Position numbers and translations under genes: made by a program | Shown: piece after piece, positions 31,623-42,462 of the stretch | How the letters are laid out: each line of letters begins with the position of its first letter | Numbering within the stretch: position 1 is the first letter of the stretch | Assembly (NCBI RefSeq): GCF_963855985.1 | Contig: NC_087112.1 | Span: forward strand, 4,962,501 to 5,026,500 | Direction of reading: 5' to 3' | DNA length: 64,000 nt | From: Ostrinia nubilalis | Lineage: Eukaryota > Arthropoda > Insecta > Lepidoptera > Crambidae | The notes under the pieces: model-generated | The model's database searches: none | Told to the model about the DNA's origin: nothing | What the model saw: only the letters and a program-made list of their open reading frames with translations

Positions 31623-32334
31623 AGTCTAATAAAAAATACGAATTTTGACTTTTTATGCCATATAGTGTAAAATTTCGAGATCTATCGATTGGAATACCTC
31701 TCAAGTCTCTTATTTTAATTATTATATCGACGGCAGAAAGCGGAAATGTCGTATCTCAAAAATTGGCTAAAATGACTTTTAATTGTATTGTATTAAGAAA
31801 AAAAAGCCGCGTCGAATGGTGTATGTATCGTCTTTCTACGATGAAAAAAAATATAGATACGTCATAGAATTTTTTCCAGTTTTTTTACAATTTACTTGAC
31901 CAATTGCTGTAACTGGTCAAAAAAACGCAACTTTCGAAAATAAAATAGATACGACCACACTACTAGTATGTTAAACAGTTACAGCACTCTTTTTCTGAGT
32001 CGAACATTGATTTTTAAGGAGATACAGCATTTCAGCCGCCCTAAAATCTTACGATGTCGAACATACAGCAAATGAGCCGAACTGACGTGAGTACTTATAA
32101 AATAGTTACTGCATTTCAAACGTATCATCTAATAGCGAAAATCTTACTAACATCATTAGAATAGAGTCTTGTTTTGTGTACAGCAAGTAATACGTCACTC
32201 TAGCAAAACAAACCCCCTCCACCCGCTGCGTCATACGCCATTCTGATCGCGCGGCAGTTGTGCGTTAGCGCCGATAGTGAGAACGCAGAATTGTAAATTC
32301 TTAAAATAAATATTATTTTACATTTTTATTTGTT

Positions 32335-32552
32335 GTTTCGTTTCAGCCGAAAGACGTCCACTTCTGGACAAAGGCCTCCCCCAAGGATTTCCACAAAGAC
32401 CGGTCCTGCGCCGCTCGCATCCAGGCCACGCATTTTGTCTTGTCCATGTTCATTTTAAGACCCACTTGTTGAGAGGCTCTACTGAGGCCATCGAGCATTG
32501 TGTTTAGGGGTATTTCTTCGGAGGCAAAATTTTCGATGTCTTTGGGTATAGT
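32335..32552 (-). mobile_element. RTE-type LINE remnant with internal deletion
   Basis: One continuous minus frame reads LNTMLDGLSRASQQVGLKM, NMDKTKCV (RT thumb side) and then directly AWMRAAQDRSLWKSLGEAF, VQKWTSFG and a stop. About the middle of the C-terminal domain is missing, joined in frame. It ends with GAAACGAAACA, the AACG-type tail. Confidence 0.78.
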
Positions 32553-33745
32553 TCAGTAACCAACTAACAAAATGGCATGCAATATTTTTTTTCGTATAGC
32601 TTAGCTATAGCCCTATCTGGCGCAAATTACATTTTTGACATAATTGCTGTCTTTATACAAATTAAAAATATTTGAAGTGTGATTCTCTGATTCATATGGT
32701 GTGTCCGTTAGCCATTTTCCGGAACAAAATGGTTGATGTAGCATTTTCCTTTTGATATATCAATATAAATTAAAATTATTTCGAAAGCTAATGAGTTGTC
32801 CTTCTACAAAAAAAATGTGTCATAATTTTAATTAAGTTAGTTTGTTCGCAAAAAAATAAATAAGCAGTGTCCGGCATAAAATACTGATTCATATGGCGTG
32901 AGCTGTTCTTGATCATAACTGGTCAGGTTTTAATCATGAGAGTCTGGTTTCTGGCGTGGAGGCAAGCCCATCTTGCAACGGATGAGCTAGAAGGCAGACG
33001 TGGAGCTGGTTGGCTTAGAACCCGGTGTGACGAAGGCAAATACTTGATTCATCTGTGCTTGGTTCAGGTGGCATGCTGATTACAATGTCTACTTTATAAA
33101 ATTATATTATTGCATTAAAAATCTAATCTGTCTTCCATGTGATGCTTTTGGGTTATAGATTCATGTAGAAAAATGACAACACTGTAGTTTGTATGTATGA
33201 CGAGTTTTGCTCGATTTCAGGCAAAAAACTGATTCATCAGTGCGTGATTCATATGGTCAGGGCCCTATATGAATCATAAAATAAATTAGTTTTTGATCTA
33301 TCAAGCACCAAAAAGGTGTTTATTAGCTGAGAATGATATCCCAGACTGCATCTCACTTCAGACTAGATGTGATTGCGGTTTTGTTATGAATAAAAAAATT
33401 CATCATCATTTTTATACTATGAATAATGTATGTTTAAACAGTAAATAAGTAGTATATCCGTTAAGCTAGGAACCAAAACACAAGCATATTTGTTGCTTAT
33501 TTTATGGCTAAATGGCTCTGTATGAAATTCATCATCATCATGTTTTATTTTTGCTTTTTTTTTATTTACATTATTGTTTATTTTTGTAACCTAAAATAAC
33601 AAATTACATTATTTATTCTGTTGTTCCTACACACTTAAATTAGCTGTGAGACTCTGTATTTGGCTAGAGTTATATGATGTACTACTCTGTAACATGTAAA
33701 TTGTCGACCATGCTGTTGAGTTTCCAAATAAATAAATAAATAAAT

Positions 33746-33915
33746 CATCATTTCAGCCATAGCACGTCCACTGCTGAACATAGGCCTCCCCCAATGCTTT
33801 CCATCTGTATGAAATTGCCCAACGATTATTCATTTTTATTATTATTTCAGCTACACTTATGGCGTCCATAGCACATAATAATACTGCTGAGCATAGGCCT
33901 CCAATGATTTCGAGA
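33746..33915 (-). mobile_element. Two adjacent short RTE-type LINE tails
   Basis: ATCATCATTTCAGCCATAGC then ACGTCCACTGCTGAACATAG mark the first; ATTATTATTTCAGCTACACT and TGAGCATAGGCCTCCAATG mark a second, more decayed one. Both are CAT-tailed subfamily 3' ends. The first lies next to an (AAAT)n run at 33727-33745. Confidence 0.65.
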
Positions 33916-34177
33916 TTAACTGATTGCCATTGCCACAACTTCTATAAGCTCATCTCACCTTCTTCATCTTGTGGGTGGATGTCTTAACAACGATAGCTTG
34001 GATAAGTGATACAGCTGGGTAGAGTCATCTAAAATACCTTAGTGCCATAAGATGAAAGTCTACATCCAGTGTGTGTTATCAGTGATGACATATTGTTCTG
34101 AAAAGCGGCCTCTCACTATAGGCTTACGAACCACAAAATTGCATACTCATACTATGGAGTGGACTATGCTTGGTTTT

Positions 34178-34487
34178 TTTATGCAATCGAATCTGAAATG
34201 AGGAGATCCATAAACGGTCTAAAGTCGCATGGTGGCATAGTCCGATGTTTTAGCAAGCTGAAGTGATAATGGGCAGGACACATAGTATGCAGAACTGATG
34301 GCCTAGACGACCATCCAATGGATAGCAAGTTTCTGGAGTGGAAGCCACGTGCCGGAAAGCTCAGTGTAGAACGTTCACTCACAGGAAGGCGCTGGATGCA
34401 GTCCGCTACCAACTGGTCATTATTGAAATCATTGGGGTAGGCTTATGTTCAGTAGTGAATCTTATGGTTAAAATGATTATGATGATG
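34178..34487 (+). mobile_element. RTE-type LINE C-terminal fragment, plus orientation
   Basis: It starts in the NEEIRR-type region (AATGAGGAGATCC), continues through TGGGCAGGACACATAG (the WAGHI motif), GATGGCCTAGACGACC and GGAAGCCACGTGCCGGAAAG, and ends with TTATGATGATGAC, the ATG-type tail. Several small indels break the frame. Confidence 0.72.
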
Positions 34488-34883
34488 ACAAAATATTATG
34501 GATTAGGATTAGGATGTATACTAAAGTTTCAGAAAAATGTTTTTCACGATTTATTGTGGAATTCGTTGAATTTTTTTTCTCGTAATATTTTGATAACTGA
34601 TATTGTTTTCATAACAACAGATCTTTTTTTTTGTTATAGTATGATTATTTTCTTAATATAGAGCCAATTGTACATAAAGATTTTAAATTTTATTTCTATT
34701 TTTGATTAATATGTAACAAATTCTGATTCATATGGGCACAAAATATTTAAACGTCGATATCTTGAAAACTACTTTACAAAAACGAGTCCCTTATCCAAAT
34801 ATATGTTATTGGGTGTACCTATTTTCATATGAGTCTATGTTACAGACCTAAAATTGAATTTGAAATTTGTCCATATGAATCAG

Positions 34884-37012
34884 CCGAAGAATGCAATTTC
34901 GAAGAAGTGCCCTTAGGTCCTCCACGGTCTCAGCTATGACTACGATATCGTCCGCGAAACGAAGGTGGGTGATATACTCGCCGTTGATATTTATGCCGAA
35001 TCCGCTCCAGTCCAGAAGCTTGAAAACATCTTCCAGGGCGGTGGTGAACAGTTTCGGAGATATGACATCTCCCTGTCTCACTCCTCGCTGCAACTGGATA
35101 AGTTTCGAGTTCTGATCCTGGAGGCGGACCGACATTGTAGCGTTTTCGTACAAGCCCTTCAGCACTTCGATGTATCTATAGTCAATTTGGCACCGTTGGA
35201 GAGACTGTAGCACTGCCCAGGTCAGTCGAAGGCTTTTTCATAGTCCACAAACGCCTAAGTGGCTGATTATAATCTGCCGTAGCGTATGTATGTGGTATAT
35301 GGTACTAAAGCCTTTTCGGAAACCGGCTTGTTCGGGAGGCTGGAAGTCGTCGAGCCTGCGTGCGAGACGATTCGTGATGACTCTCGAAAACAGCTTGTAG
35401 ACATGGCTCAGAAGTGAGATAGGTCTATAAATTTTTCAACAAGGTTTTGTCGCCTTTTTTGAAGAAAAGTTTCACCACACTTCTGTGCCATGCCGTAGGC
35501 GTTTTTCCCTCAAGTATGACGGAATCGAACAGCCTCTGAAGAGCCTTTAGTACCGGCGTTCCACCTGCTTTCAGAAGCTCAGCCGTGATTACATCATCAC
35601 CCGGTGCCTTGTTGTTTTTCAGCAGTTTGAGAGCCATTCTAATCTCGTACAGACTGACGTCCGGGATATCTTCGGTGTAGTGTCGGGTGAATCTAGCTTT
35701 TGGGTCTTCAGCTAGATTTGGGAAGTACACTCGTGAATAATTGTCCGTAGAACTTCTCAACTTCTTCCAATAACTCAGGCCCCGACGAGACGTCTCTGCC
35801 ATCCTCGGTCTTCAGCTTGGTCAGTTGACTTTGGCCAACAGACAGATCCCTTGCGAACACTTTAGAGCCTTTGTTACGCTCAATCGCCTCTTTAATACGA
35901 TCTGTATTAAATTGGCGTAGGTCGCGAGTCAAAGACTTGGAGATCTGTCTGTTAAGACGCCGATACTGAGCAGCATCTTTAGAGGACTGCAGAACCAAGT
36001 TTCGTCTCTCTTCTATAAGTTTATTGGTGAGGTCAGAGATCTTTTTGGTTTCTTTTGAACGACAGGTTTTAAAGAACTTAGACCCAGTCGTTTGGACAAT
36101 TTCCACGAACCTGTCATTGTATTCGTCCACAATTTCGCAGTCTCCCAAGAATCCCAGGCATTCGAAACGATTTTGCAACTCGAGCTGAAAGCTTTCGGGG
36201 TTTTGGAGTTGGATGGGCGCTGGGCGGAGCGTAGACTTCATCAGTCGACGCCTCTCGAGCTTCACAACGGTAAAATGGGACCGGGAGCTATGTATGTATG
36301 GCTCTGGAAATATCCTCATATACATATAGTCTCCACTTCGTCGTCGGGGTGTTCCGTGGTCGGTGCGTATACCTGTATGACCTTCAGCGAATACCGTTTG
36401 GTGATTCTGAGTATAAGGTATGCTACCCTCGCCGAAATACTCTCGATCTGGACCACGTTGTTGACAAGGGACTTGTGGACGATAAACCCGACACCACCCT
36501 GGGACTGTTGGTCGCCCTCCCGGAAATAGAGCAGGTTTCCGGATTTCAGGATTATGGTGTCCTCCCCCTCTCTTCGGACTTCGCATAATCCTACGATATC
36601 CCACCGCAACCTGCTCAGTTCTTCCTCGAATTCGGCGAGCCTCACGTCAGGCCGCAGCGTGCGAGTGTTAAATGTTGCCAGGGCCAGAGGTCGTCGGGGT
36701 TGGTAGCCTGTCGGTACCCGGTGATTCTTAGCACCTCTCGCCCCACCGTTACCGTGACCGCTACCGTGGCCCGGGATAGTGGGGCCGCCGGGGACTAGGG
36801 GCCGTGTTTTTTTGTGTCTCTTTATGAGGGGATTTTGCCTTAATCGCCACGCTTGGCAGGCGGGTTAGCGATCGCAGTTTTTTTTTGTGAGGTTTCGCAC
36901 GCAGACGCTGCTGCCCGTCCGGTGCTGCAGGGATTTTGTCGCCTATTACGACACGCCTCCTGTTGGCGGTGGGGAAGAGTATTCTTTATGGCCGTCCCCC
37001 CACACGGCACTT
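34884..37012 (-). mobile_element. RTE-clade LINE with endonuclease and RT, frameshifted, 3' part missing
   Basis: From the 5' end on the minus strand: a Gly-rich leader, then LALATFNTRTLRPDVRLAEF and DIVGLCEVRREGED (start of an APE-type endonuclease, about 36440-36700), QVYAPTTEHPDDEVE (36330), a deletion that removes the GDFNA and SDH catalytic parts, then linker KLERRRLMKSTLRP to EVEKFYGQLF (35745-36280), RMALKLLKNNKAPGDD and WHRSVVKLFFKKGDK (35430-35720), [20 protein letters not shown] (about 35330), GVRQGDVISPKLFTTALEDV and LRFADDIVVIAETVEDLRAL (34890-35080). At least three frame changes make it inactive. It stops abruptly within RT, so the 3' half, not the 5' half, is lost, which is unusual for a LINE. 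Confidence 0.88.
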
Positions 37013-37099
37013 GTTGTTTACGTGTTTAAAAATAATAAATGGCAAACCTCAGGACAAAGTATAAGTAAGAGATTGTTGCAAGCAATAAAGTGAAAGTAT

Positions 37100-37365
37100 A
37101 GCAGACTGATTTATGTAACTAATGAACAAAGAAGGAAAAGTAACATGATGATTATTTTTATTTAGTTTAAAAACTAATACTGAATTTAGCAGATTGATTG
37201 TTGAAACTAATGAAGAAGAAAAACTATGGTAGGCTGATTGTTAAACTTTTAAAGAGAAAGTGTATGCTTCTTAAAATTAATGAAGAAGAGAGATAAACTA
37301 ATAAAGAAGAATATTTTTGTCGGACTGATTATTATAATTAAAAAACAGACTGATTTTTTTGTGCC
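37100..37365. repeat. Degenerate repeat block of CTGATT / AATGAAGAAGA words
   Basis: Words of the type G(A/G)CTGATT or GATTGATT recur at about 37101, 37188, 37231, 37320 and 37346, several followed by ACTAATGAA(C/G)AAGA. It mirrors the CTGATTCAT motif block on the other side of the RTE element. Confidence 0.45.
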
Positions 37366-37846
37366 ATTACATTCTTAAAATTTAAATAAAACAGTTAAGA
37401 AAAAGATACAGTATTTTATTGTTTTCACATCTCTGACTCTTATTGTAGATAAAACATTTCAAATGTAGAAAGTTATTTCATTATAAGGTCCATACAGCTA
37501 AATAGCCCTGTACAGTTTATCATTTCTTTGAGATACAGCAGATCCGCTGCCTGGGAATTGAAGTCAACTTAAATAAGCCATACATTTTACCTTCCTGATA
37601 CAACATTTCTGCAGCTCGACATTAAAAAATCAATTGCTGTAACTAGTCAAAAGTCAATGAAGTAGTAACTCTAGATTATTCCAATCACCTTTATTAAATA
37701 AAGTTTAATTAGTAGACAAAACATGTAAAATTTCAGCTTTCTAACTTTCTTAATTTAAGATTTATGAATTTTTGAAATAGTTTTTTTGCTCTGGTGTAAA
37801 ATCGGACTTTTTGAGATACGACAAAATCGCTTTCTGCCGTCGATAT

Positions 37847-38265
37847 CTACATCATTATGTACTTCATTAGTCAATTTTATTAGTACGTCATTATGTCAAT
37901 TAGTACCTCAACTTTGAAAAATAAACCGGTTTTATTTCCTCCTGTAAAGTTTGCACAAATAGACATAAGCAGTTTGAAAATTAGGCTGATGTTACCTTGA
38001 TGGTCTGTAGTTGTTCAAAAATCCTATAATAACCCAACCTACCTATGTTAATTAGTCATCATTATGATGGATTTACTTTATGCGTAGAAATAGTCTTAAC
38101 TAACATTTCTGCAAAATTGTAAACCAAGATAATTTGAACCTTTATTTTTACCTGTAACTTTAATCCTAATCTAAACTGATTTACAATAAGTAAATACTCA
38201 TAAAACTCATTTATTTTTGCAAATAGGCTTTTAAAAAGCACTTTTACAATCAATTTTACAATCAA
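37847..38265. other. Unassigned AT-rich stretch
   Basis: Contains two ATTAGT(C/A)-rich near-repeats around 37860-37915 (GTACTTCATTAGTCAATT-like). No exon recognised. Confidence 0.35.
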
Positions 38266-38385
38266 GGCTGGTTTGCACCATCTTACTTTGACTTTAACAA
38301 ACGTCAATAATCTGTCAAACTCCATACAAAATACACTGGTTAACGTTATAATCACGGTTAAAGTTAGGTGGTGCAACTCATCCTA
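38266..38385 (-). mobile_element. Family-1 MITE (copy 4)
   Basis: AGGCTGGTTTGCACCATC faces GGTGGTGCAACTCATCCT; the core is reversed (CAAACTCCATACAAAATAC). Confidence 0.85.
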
Positions 38386-38723
38386 AGTAGGAATGTATCC
38401 GAAATAAGAAAATGAAAACCGGATTCCCATGTCAATTGATATCTGTGATAAAAATTAATTTTCCAAAGCATACCCCTGAATTAATGAATGATTTCCCATG
38501 GGTAATGGTAAAACGTCGATTTGCTACGTCACAAATCGGATTTATAATTCACGAGCCATTCGGAAATTAATTTGGAAATAATGTAATCGATTCGTCTTTT
38601 GTTTTGCGTACGCGAAATATTTGATGACGTAAAAAAATACGTTGTATCTTAAAAAATAATAATTATGTACATACATCACCAAACTACACGTTCTTGTTGA
38701 GATATAGAACCTATTTATAAACT

Positions 38724-38925
38724 ACTAGCTGTGCCCGCGACTTCGTACGCGTGAAAATAGTTTGATAATATTTCCCGTTTTTGCAACATTTACCTTTACT
38801 GCTCCGTCCCTATTGGTTGTAGGGTGGTGTAATATAGCTTCAAGCCTTCCTCGATAAATGGGCTATCCAACACAAAAATAAGCTCCTAAAATTAGCGCGT
38901 TCAAGCAAACAAACAAAAATGTGAA
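38724..38925 (+). mobile_element. Lep1-like interspersed repeat
   Basis: It begins ACTAGCTGTGCCCGCGACTT and TACGCGTG. The interior (CCGTTTTTGCAACATTTAC and CTGCTCCGTCCCTATTGG) is the complement of 12305-12533. The TTTATAATATTAGTA end is missing. Confidence 0.8.
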
Positions 38926-39022
38926 GTGATTTTGATAGTTGAACTCAGAGGTCTTGAGATCAATTTCCAGGAAGAAAACTCAAATTATGTAATTGTATTG
39001 AATTTGTGAATATAACCTACAC

Positions 39023-39233
39023 TAGCTTTTGCCCGCGGCTTCACCCGCGTGAAATTTAGTTTGTCACAGATCGTCATAAATTATAGCCTATAATTATGTT
39101 AATCTGGGTTATAAACGATAATACTCTAAAGTTTTATAAAAATCCGTTTAGTAGTTTTTGCGTGAAAGTGTAACAAACATCCAGACATCCAAACATCCAA
39201 ACTTTCGCATTTATAATATTAGTAGGATTGATG
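39023..39233 (+). mobile_element. Lep1-like interspersed repeat, complete ends
   Basis: From ACTAGCTTTTGCCCGCGGC to CGCATTTATAATATTAGTAG, with an internal (CATCCAGA)-type run. Both hallmark ends are present in about 210 bp. Confidence 0.85.
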
Positions 39234-40499
39234 AGTTTTATTTGTGTTTCTTAAGGAATATTCTAAATAGAATAGCTAGATAATAATATAAACTGCGTAT
39301 TAACCTCGTAAATGCCATAGTAAAGCCATTTTACTGACATTTAAGACAATGCTTTGTAAACGATCCAAAACTTTCCCGTTTATTTAACTGCTCCACTAAA
39401 ACCTACTCATTCACAATTAGTTTTACTCAGTTCATTAACAATTAAATGTTTAGTATCCTGTTTAACAATACCTGCAAAATATGCCTGGAACTCCCAACTC
39501 TCTAAATTGCACTTAAAACTCAGCACAAAAAGGTTGGAAATCGTTCGAAAGCTTCGGTATTCATTAACATATATTTTAAACGTATGTGAATTCGATAAGA
39601 ACCGTCGTAAATTGAAATTCAATTACCTAAAGGGCTCTGAGTATTGCCTCCTTAATATCATTTCTTATGGACTGTCGAAGTTATGAGCAAAAAAGATATT
39701 TCCAGCGTTTTTTAAAGCTCACTTCGCACAGTTTATCAATCATGTTGTCAGTAATGGCTTTGGAAAATCAACGCGATTATAAGCTTTATCCCCTGATCAT
39801 AAGACGGGGGTAGACGGTTTTTTTATACTTAGGAATTGAAAATAGAACGGTAAGTTCGAAATGAGAGAAGAATGGAATTATTTGAAAATGGAATCACTGG
39901 ATTAGTTTGACATAACAGTAAAATAGAAACTATTTTAGCAGCGCCTTTTTCTGAGAACACTTCGTCTAAAAAATTGGAGCAGTGTTACCATACCAAAAAA
40001 TATGTGAGTTTTCAATGTGGAGTGCCAAGTAAGGCAAACTTATTCACGCAAATATAAGTTATTTGTGTTTAAGTGCACATAAATTGGTAGACTAAAACCC
40101 CGGATCAAATTAGCGTCGTTTCGCAGCCATGTTTTTCTACTTTTAGATTTATGGTAACACTTAGCCGGCTGAGTAGTGAACACTTGAAAATTTTCGCCTT
40201 TATGCGTGTGCTCAGTGCGAGCGGGAGTATTTTTTAATCTGAATTTTATTTTCTAGACCGAAAACTGATTTAGATCTAGAAAATAAATGCATAAATTGCC
40301 TACATTTTTATTTCCATCACATTTAGACCTCTTTTTCATCGTTAAGTTTGTTGAATCAAGTCAAGAGATTGGATGAGTGAGAGAAATGATTGAGTTTAAA
40401 CTGTATTGAAGGGAGAAACATTAATTATCTTCCCTCAAATATTGTTTTCCGGCTTTCCTTGAATATTTTGGTGCTTTGAATCTTATTTTATTTTAACTT
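39234..40499. other. Unassigned AT-rich stretch
   Basis: The minus frame 39407-39622 has no splice support. Confidence 0.35.
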
Positions 40500-40606
40500 C
40501 ATCTTATTTTAACTTTGACAAACGTCAAAAATCTGTCAATCTCCATACAAAAAGCACCGGTTATCGTCATAGTTACGGTCAAAGTTAGGTGGTGCAACTC
40601 AGCCTA
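40500..40606 (-). mobile_element. Family-1 MITE (copy 5), one end missing
   Basis: It keeps TTTGACAAACGTCAAAAATC, TCTCCATACAAAAAGCACCG and GGTGGTGCAACTCAGCCT; the left terminal repeat has been lost. Confidence 0.8.
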
Positions 40607-40750
40607 AGTGTCTTTAAAATCGCGCGGATTTAGAAAATTGGTATCACGCATACAGGGCACCCAAAGACTTCACTGCAGGAGGATACCTTCTCTAATGTAC
40701 CAGAGGCATCTGGAGGGTTTGGCTATAGTATCTAACCATATTCGCATTTA

Positions 40751-40969
40751 ACAATGAGGGCTATCGTTTTAGCGCTCACCAGTTAGCGCCACTGTAGAGT
40801 AAGGTCCTGTCACTTGCTAGTAGCGAAGACAGTGGCACCAACTGGTGAGCGCTAAAGTGGTAGGAGGACTATCGCATTTGCACTCATCAAGATGGCGCCA
40901 CTGTAGAGTAAGGTCCTGTCAATCACCAGGGGTGCCAACTGTTAAGTATAAAACGATAGCCCTCATTGT
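40751..40969. mobile_element. Inverted-repeat element (family 5) with internal duplications
   Basis: ACAATGAGGGCTATCGTTTT at the left faces AAAACGATAGCCCTCATTGT at the right, perfect over 20 bp. Inside, GCGCCACTGTAGAGTAAGGT and CCTGTCA occur twice about 115 bp apart, and GCGCTCACCAGTT is inverted as AACTGGTGAGCGC. The element is thus a fold-back with a repeated core. Confidence 0.78.
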
Positions 40970-41788
40970 AATATCTACAAAGCCAATTTTTACTGTCCTG
41001 TCCGCTTGTACTAAAGCCCTACCTTTGCAAGTTGCTTCCTTACACTCACTTTTATTTCCTTTACTTGTTTGTTCCGAGGAATGCCGTCCGACTCCAAAAG
41101 ACTCAGGTGTTTAATTAATTTAAAAGAAAAAGACCCCTTTTGTAGACAATGCGATTGTCTTTTTGTATAATCTTAGATTGCCCGTCTTTGAGGATTCTTC
41201 TACAACTAAATGTCTATGCATTTCTAACTGGATCAAGATGTTTTGGCGTTGGATTACGCTCTTTGTAAGGTGTTTGAAGTAATAATTTAGAATTCAGTTA
41301 CTCAAAAGGACAGTAGTTCCTACCTTTTTAAACTATTTACCTGACTGCGCCTGAAAGACGGTTAAAAATGATTTTTACTTTGAATTTTGCATAAGTTTTT
41401 AAATATTATGGTTGTAACTACCACTCTCTAATAGGTACTTAAGCAATGTTACAAATTTTAAAATCATAGATACAAGTAACTATGATTTCCATAGGTCACA
41501 TAAAATTTAACGATCCAAAAGCTTTAAATAATAATTAACATAGATACATTTTAAAAACATAAAAGTACAAGAAATAAATCTTTCGTCAACAAATTGTGCT
41601 CACAGACGTTAATTTGGAACTAGTTTTTTGAATCAATAAGCATTTTATTTAATTTACAAATCGCTTATCAATCTACGAATGTATTAGTCAGTGTCGGTAC
41701 GAAAATGTGTCGTGAACTTTGTTTAAGGGTAAGAATCATCAAATTAAAATGTTTACTCAATTTTGAACAGTATTTTGGCACTTATGAA
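40970..41788. other. Unassigned stretch
   Basis: No exon or named repeat recognised. Confidence 0.35.
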
Positions 41789-42054
41789 TCACTAATGAGG
41801 AGATCCGCAGGAGGACCAAAGTGACCGACATAGCTCGCAGAATTGCTAAAATCAAGTGGCAGTGAGCGGGGCACATAGCTCGTAGATGGCGCAGAAAAGT
41901 TCAGGGGCAACCACGGGGCGGAAGACTTAGCGTGGGCAGGCCTCCTACCAGGTGGACCGACGATCTGGTGAAAGTCGCGGGAAGAAACTGGACGCGGGCA
42001 GCGCAGGACCGGTCGTTATGGAAATCCTTGGAAGCAGTCCAGCAGTGGGCGTAA
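41789..42054 (+). mobile_element. RTE-type LINE C-terminal fragment
   Basis: It reads NEEIRRRTKVTDIARRIAK, IKWQ then a stop in place of Trp, AGHIARRWRRKVQGQPRGG, RLSVGRPPTRWTDDLVKVAG, RNWTRAAQDRSLWKSLEA and VQQWA with a stop. The frame is otherwise kept. It belongs to the AACG-tailed subfamily, but the tail is eroded. Confidence 0.82.
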
Positions 42055-42263
42055 TTTAGTGTTTTAGTTTACTTAGGTACATTGTCAATGACAGTTCGAT
42101 TACTAGTCTACTCGATAATATACATTTTCGAACTCCTACTATGTACCTATTCTTCTTTCAATTCGATCTAAGAAGTTAGTACCTAAGCTTTTCTTTGAAA
42201 ATCCATTCTTCATGTAAGAATTTAAAGAGGTTGGTTGTATACCTACTACATATTTTATATCTA

Positions 42264-42462
42264 TCTATATAAATAAAAATGAATTGATGTTCGTTAGTCT
42301 GATTAAAACTTGAGAACGGCTAGGCCGATTGAGCTGATTTTGGTTTTAAAATGTTTGTCGTAGTCCAGGGTAGGTCTAAACGGTGAGCAAATACGCGCGC
42401 GATATTATTTTTCTGTGACAGACAAAATTCCACGCGGGCGAAGCCGCGGGCGGAAAGCTAGT
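42264..42462 (-). mobile_element. Lep1-like interspersed repeat
   Basis: From ATCTATATAAATAAAAATG to AAGCCGCGGGCGGAAAGCTAG in reverse orientation, with the inner word ACGGCTAGGCCGATTGAGCT. Confidence 0.78.

Larger units (their letters stand above)
32688..34882. repeat. Dispersed array of TGATTCATATGG motifs
   Basis: TGATTCATATGG occurs exactly at 32688, 32885, 33245 and 34724, as TGATTCATCTG at 33045 and TGATTCATCAG at 33230, and reversed at 33267 (ATATGAATCA) and 34871 (CCATATGAATCA). I did not see the full motif elsewhere in the window. Spacing is irregular and the intervening sequence is not repeated, so it is not a satellite. It sits inside the 6.1-kb layered region and stops where the RTE element begins. 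Confidence 0.6.
31724..37846. mobile_element. Layered 6.1-kb region bounded by a 39-bp inverted repeat
   Basis: The 39 bases at 31724-31762 match the reverse complement of 37808-37846 at 35 positions (shared TTTTTGAGATACGACA and CGCTTTCTGCCGTCGATAT). Inside, a related word GAGATACAGCA followed by a (C/T)(A/C)GC(C/T)GCC-like word occurs at 32020 and 37525, and CAATTGCTGTAACT(A/G)GTCAAA occurs at 31909 and 37629. Between these lie two blocks of CTGATT-type motifs flanking an RTE element. The mirror layering suggests one large non-autonomous element that later received other insertions. Exact ends and a target duplication were not found. Confidence 0.4.

Noticed and set aside
36092..36588. Plus-strand frames of 96-145 codons
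   Set aside because: Antisense shadows of the RTE endonuclease and linker region.
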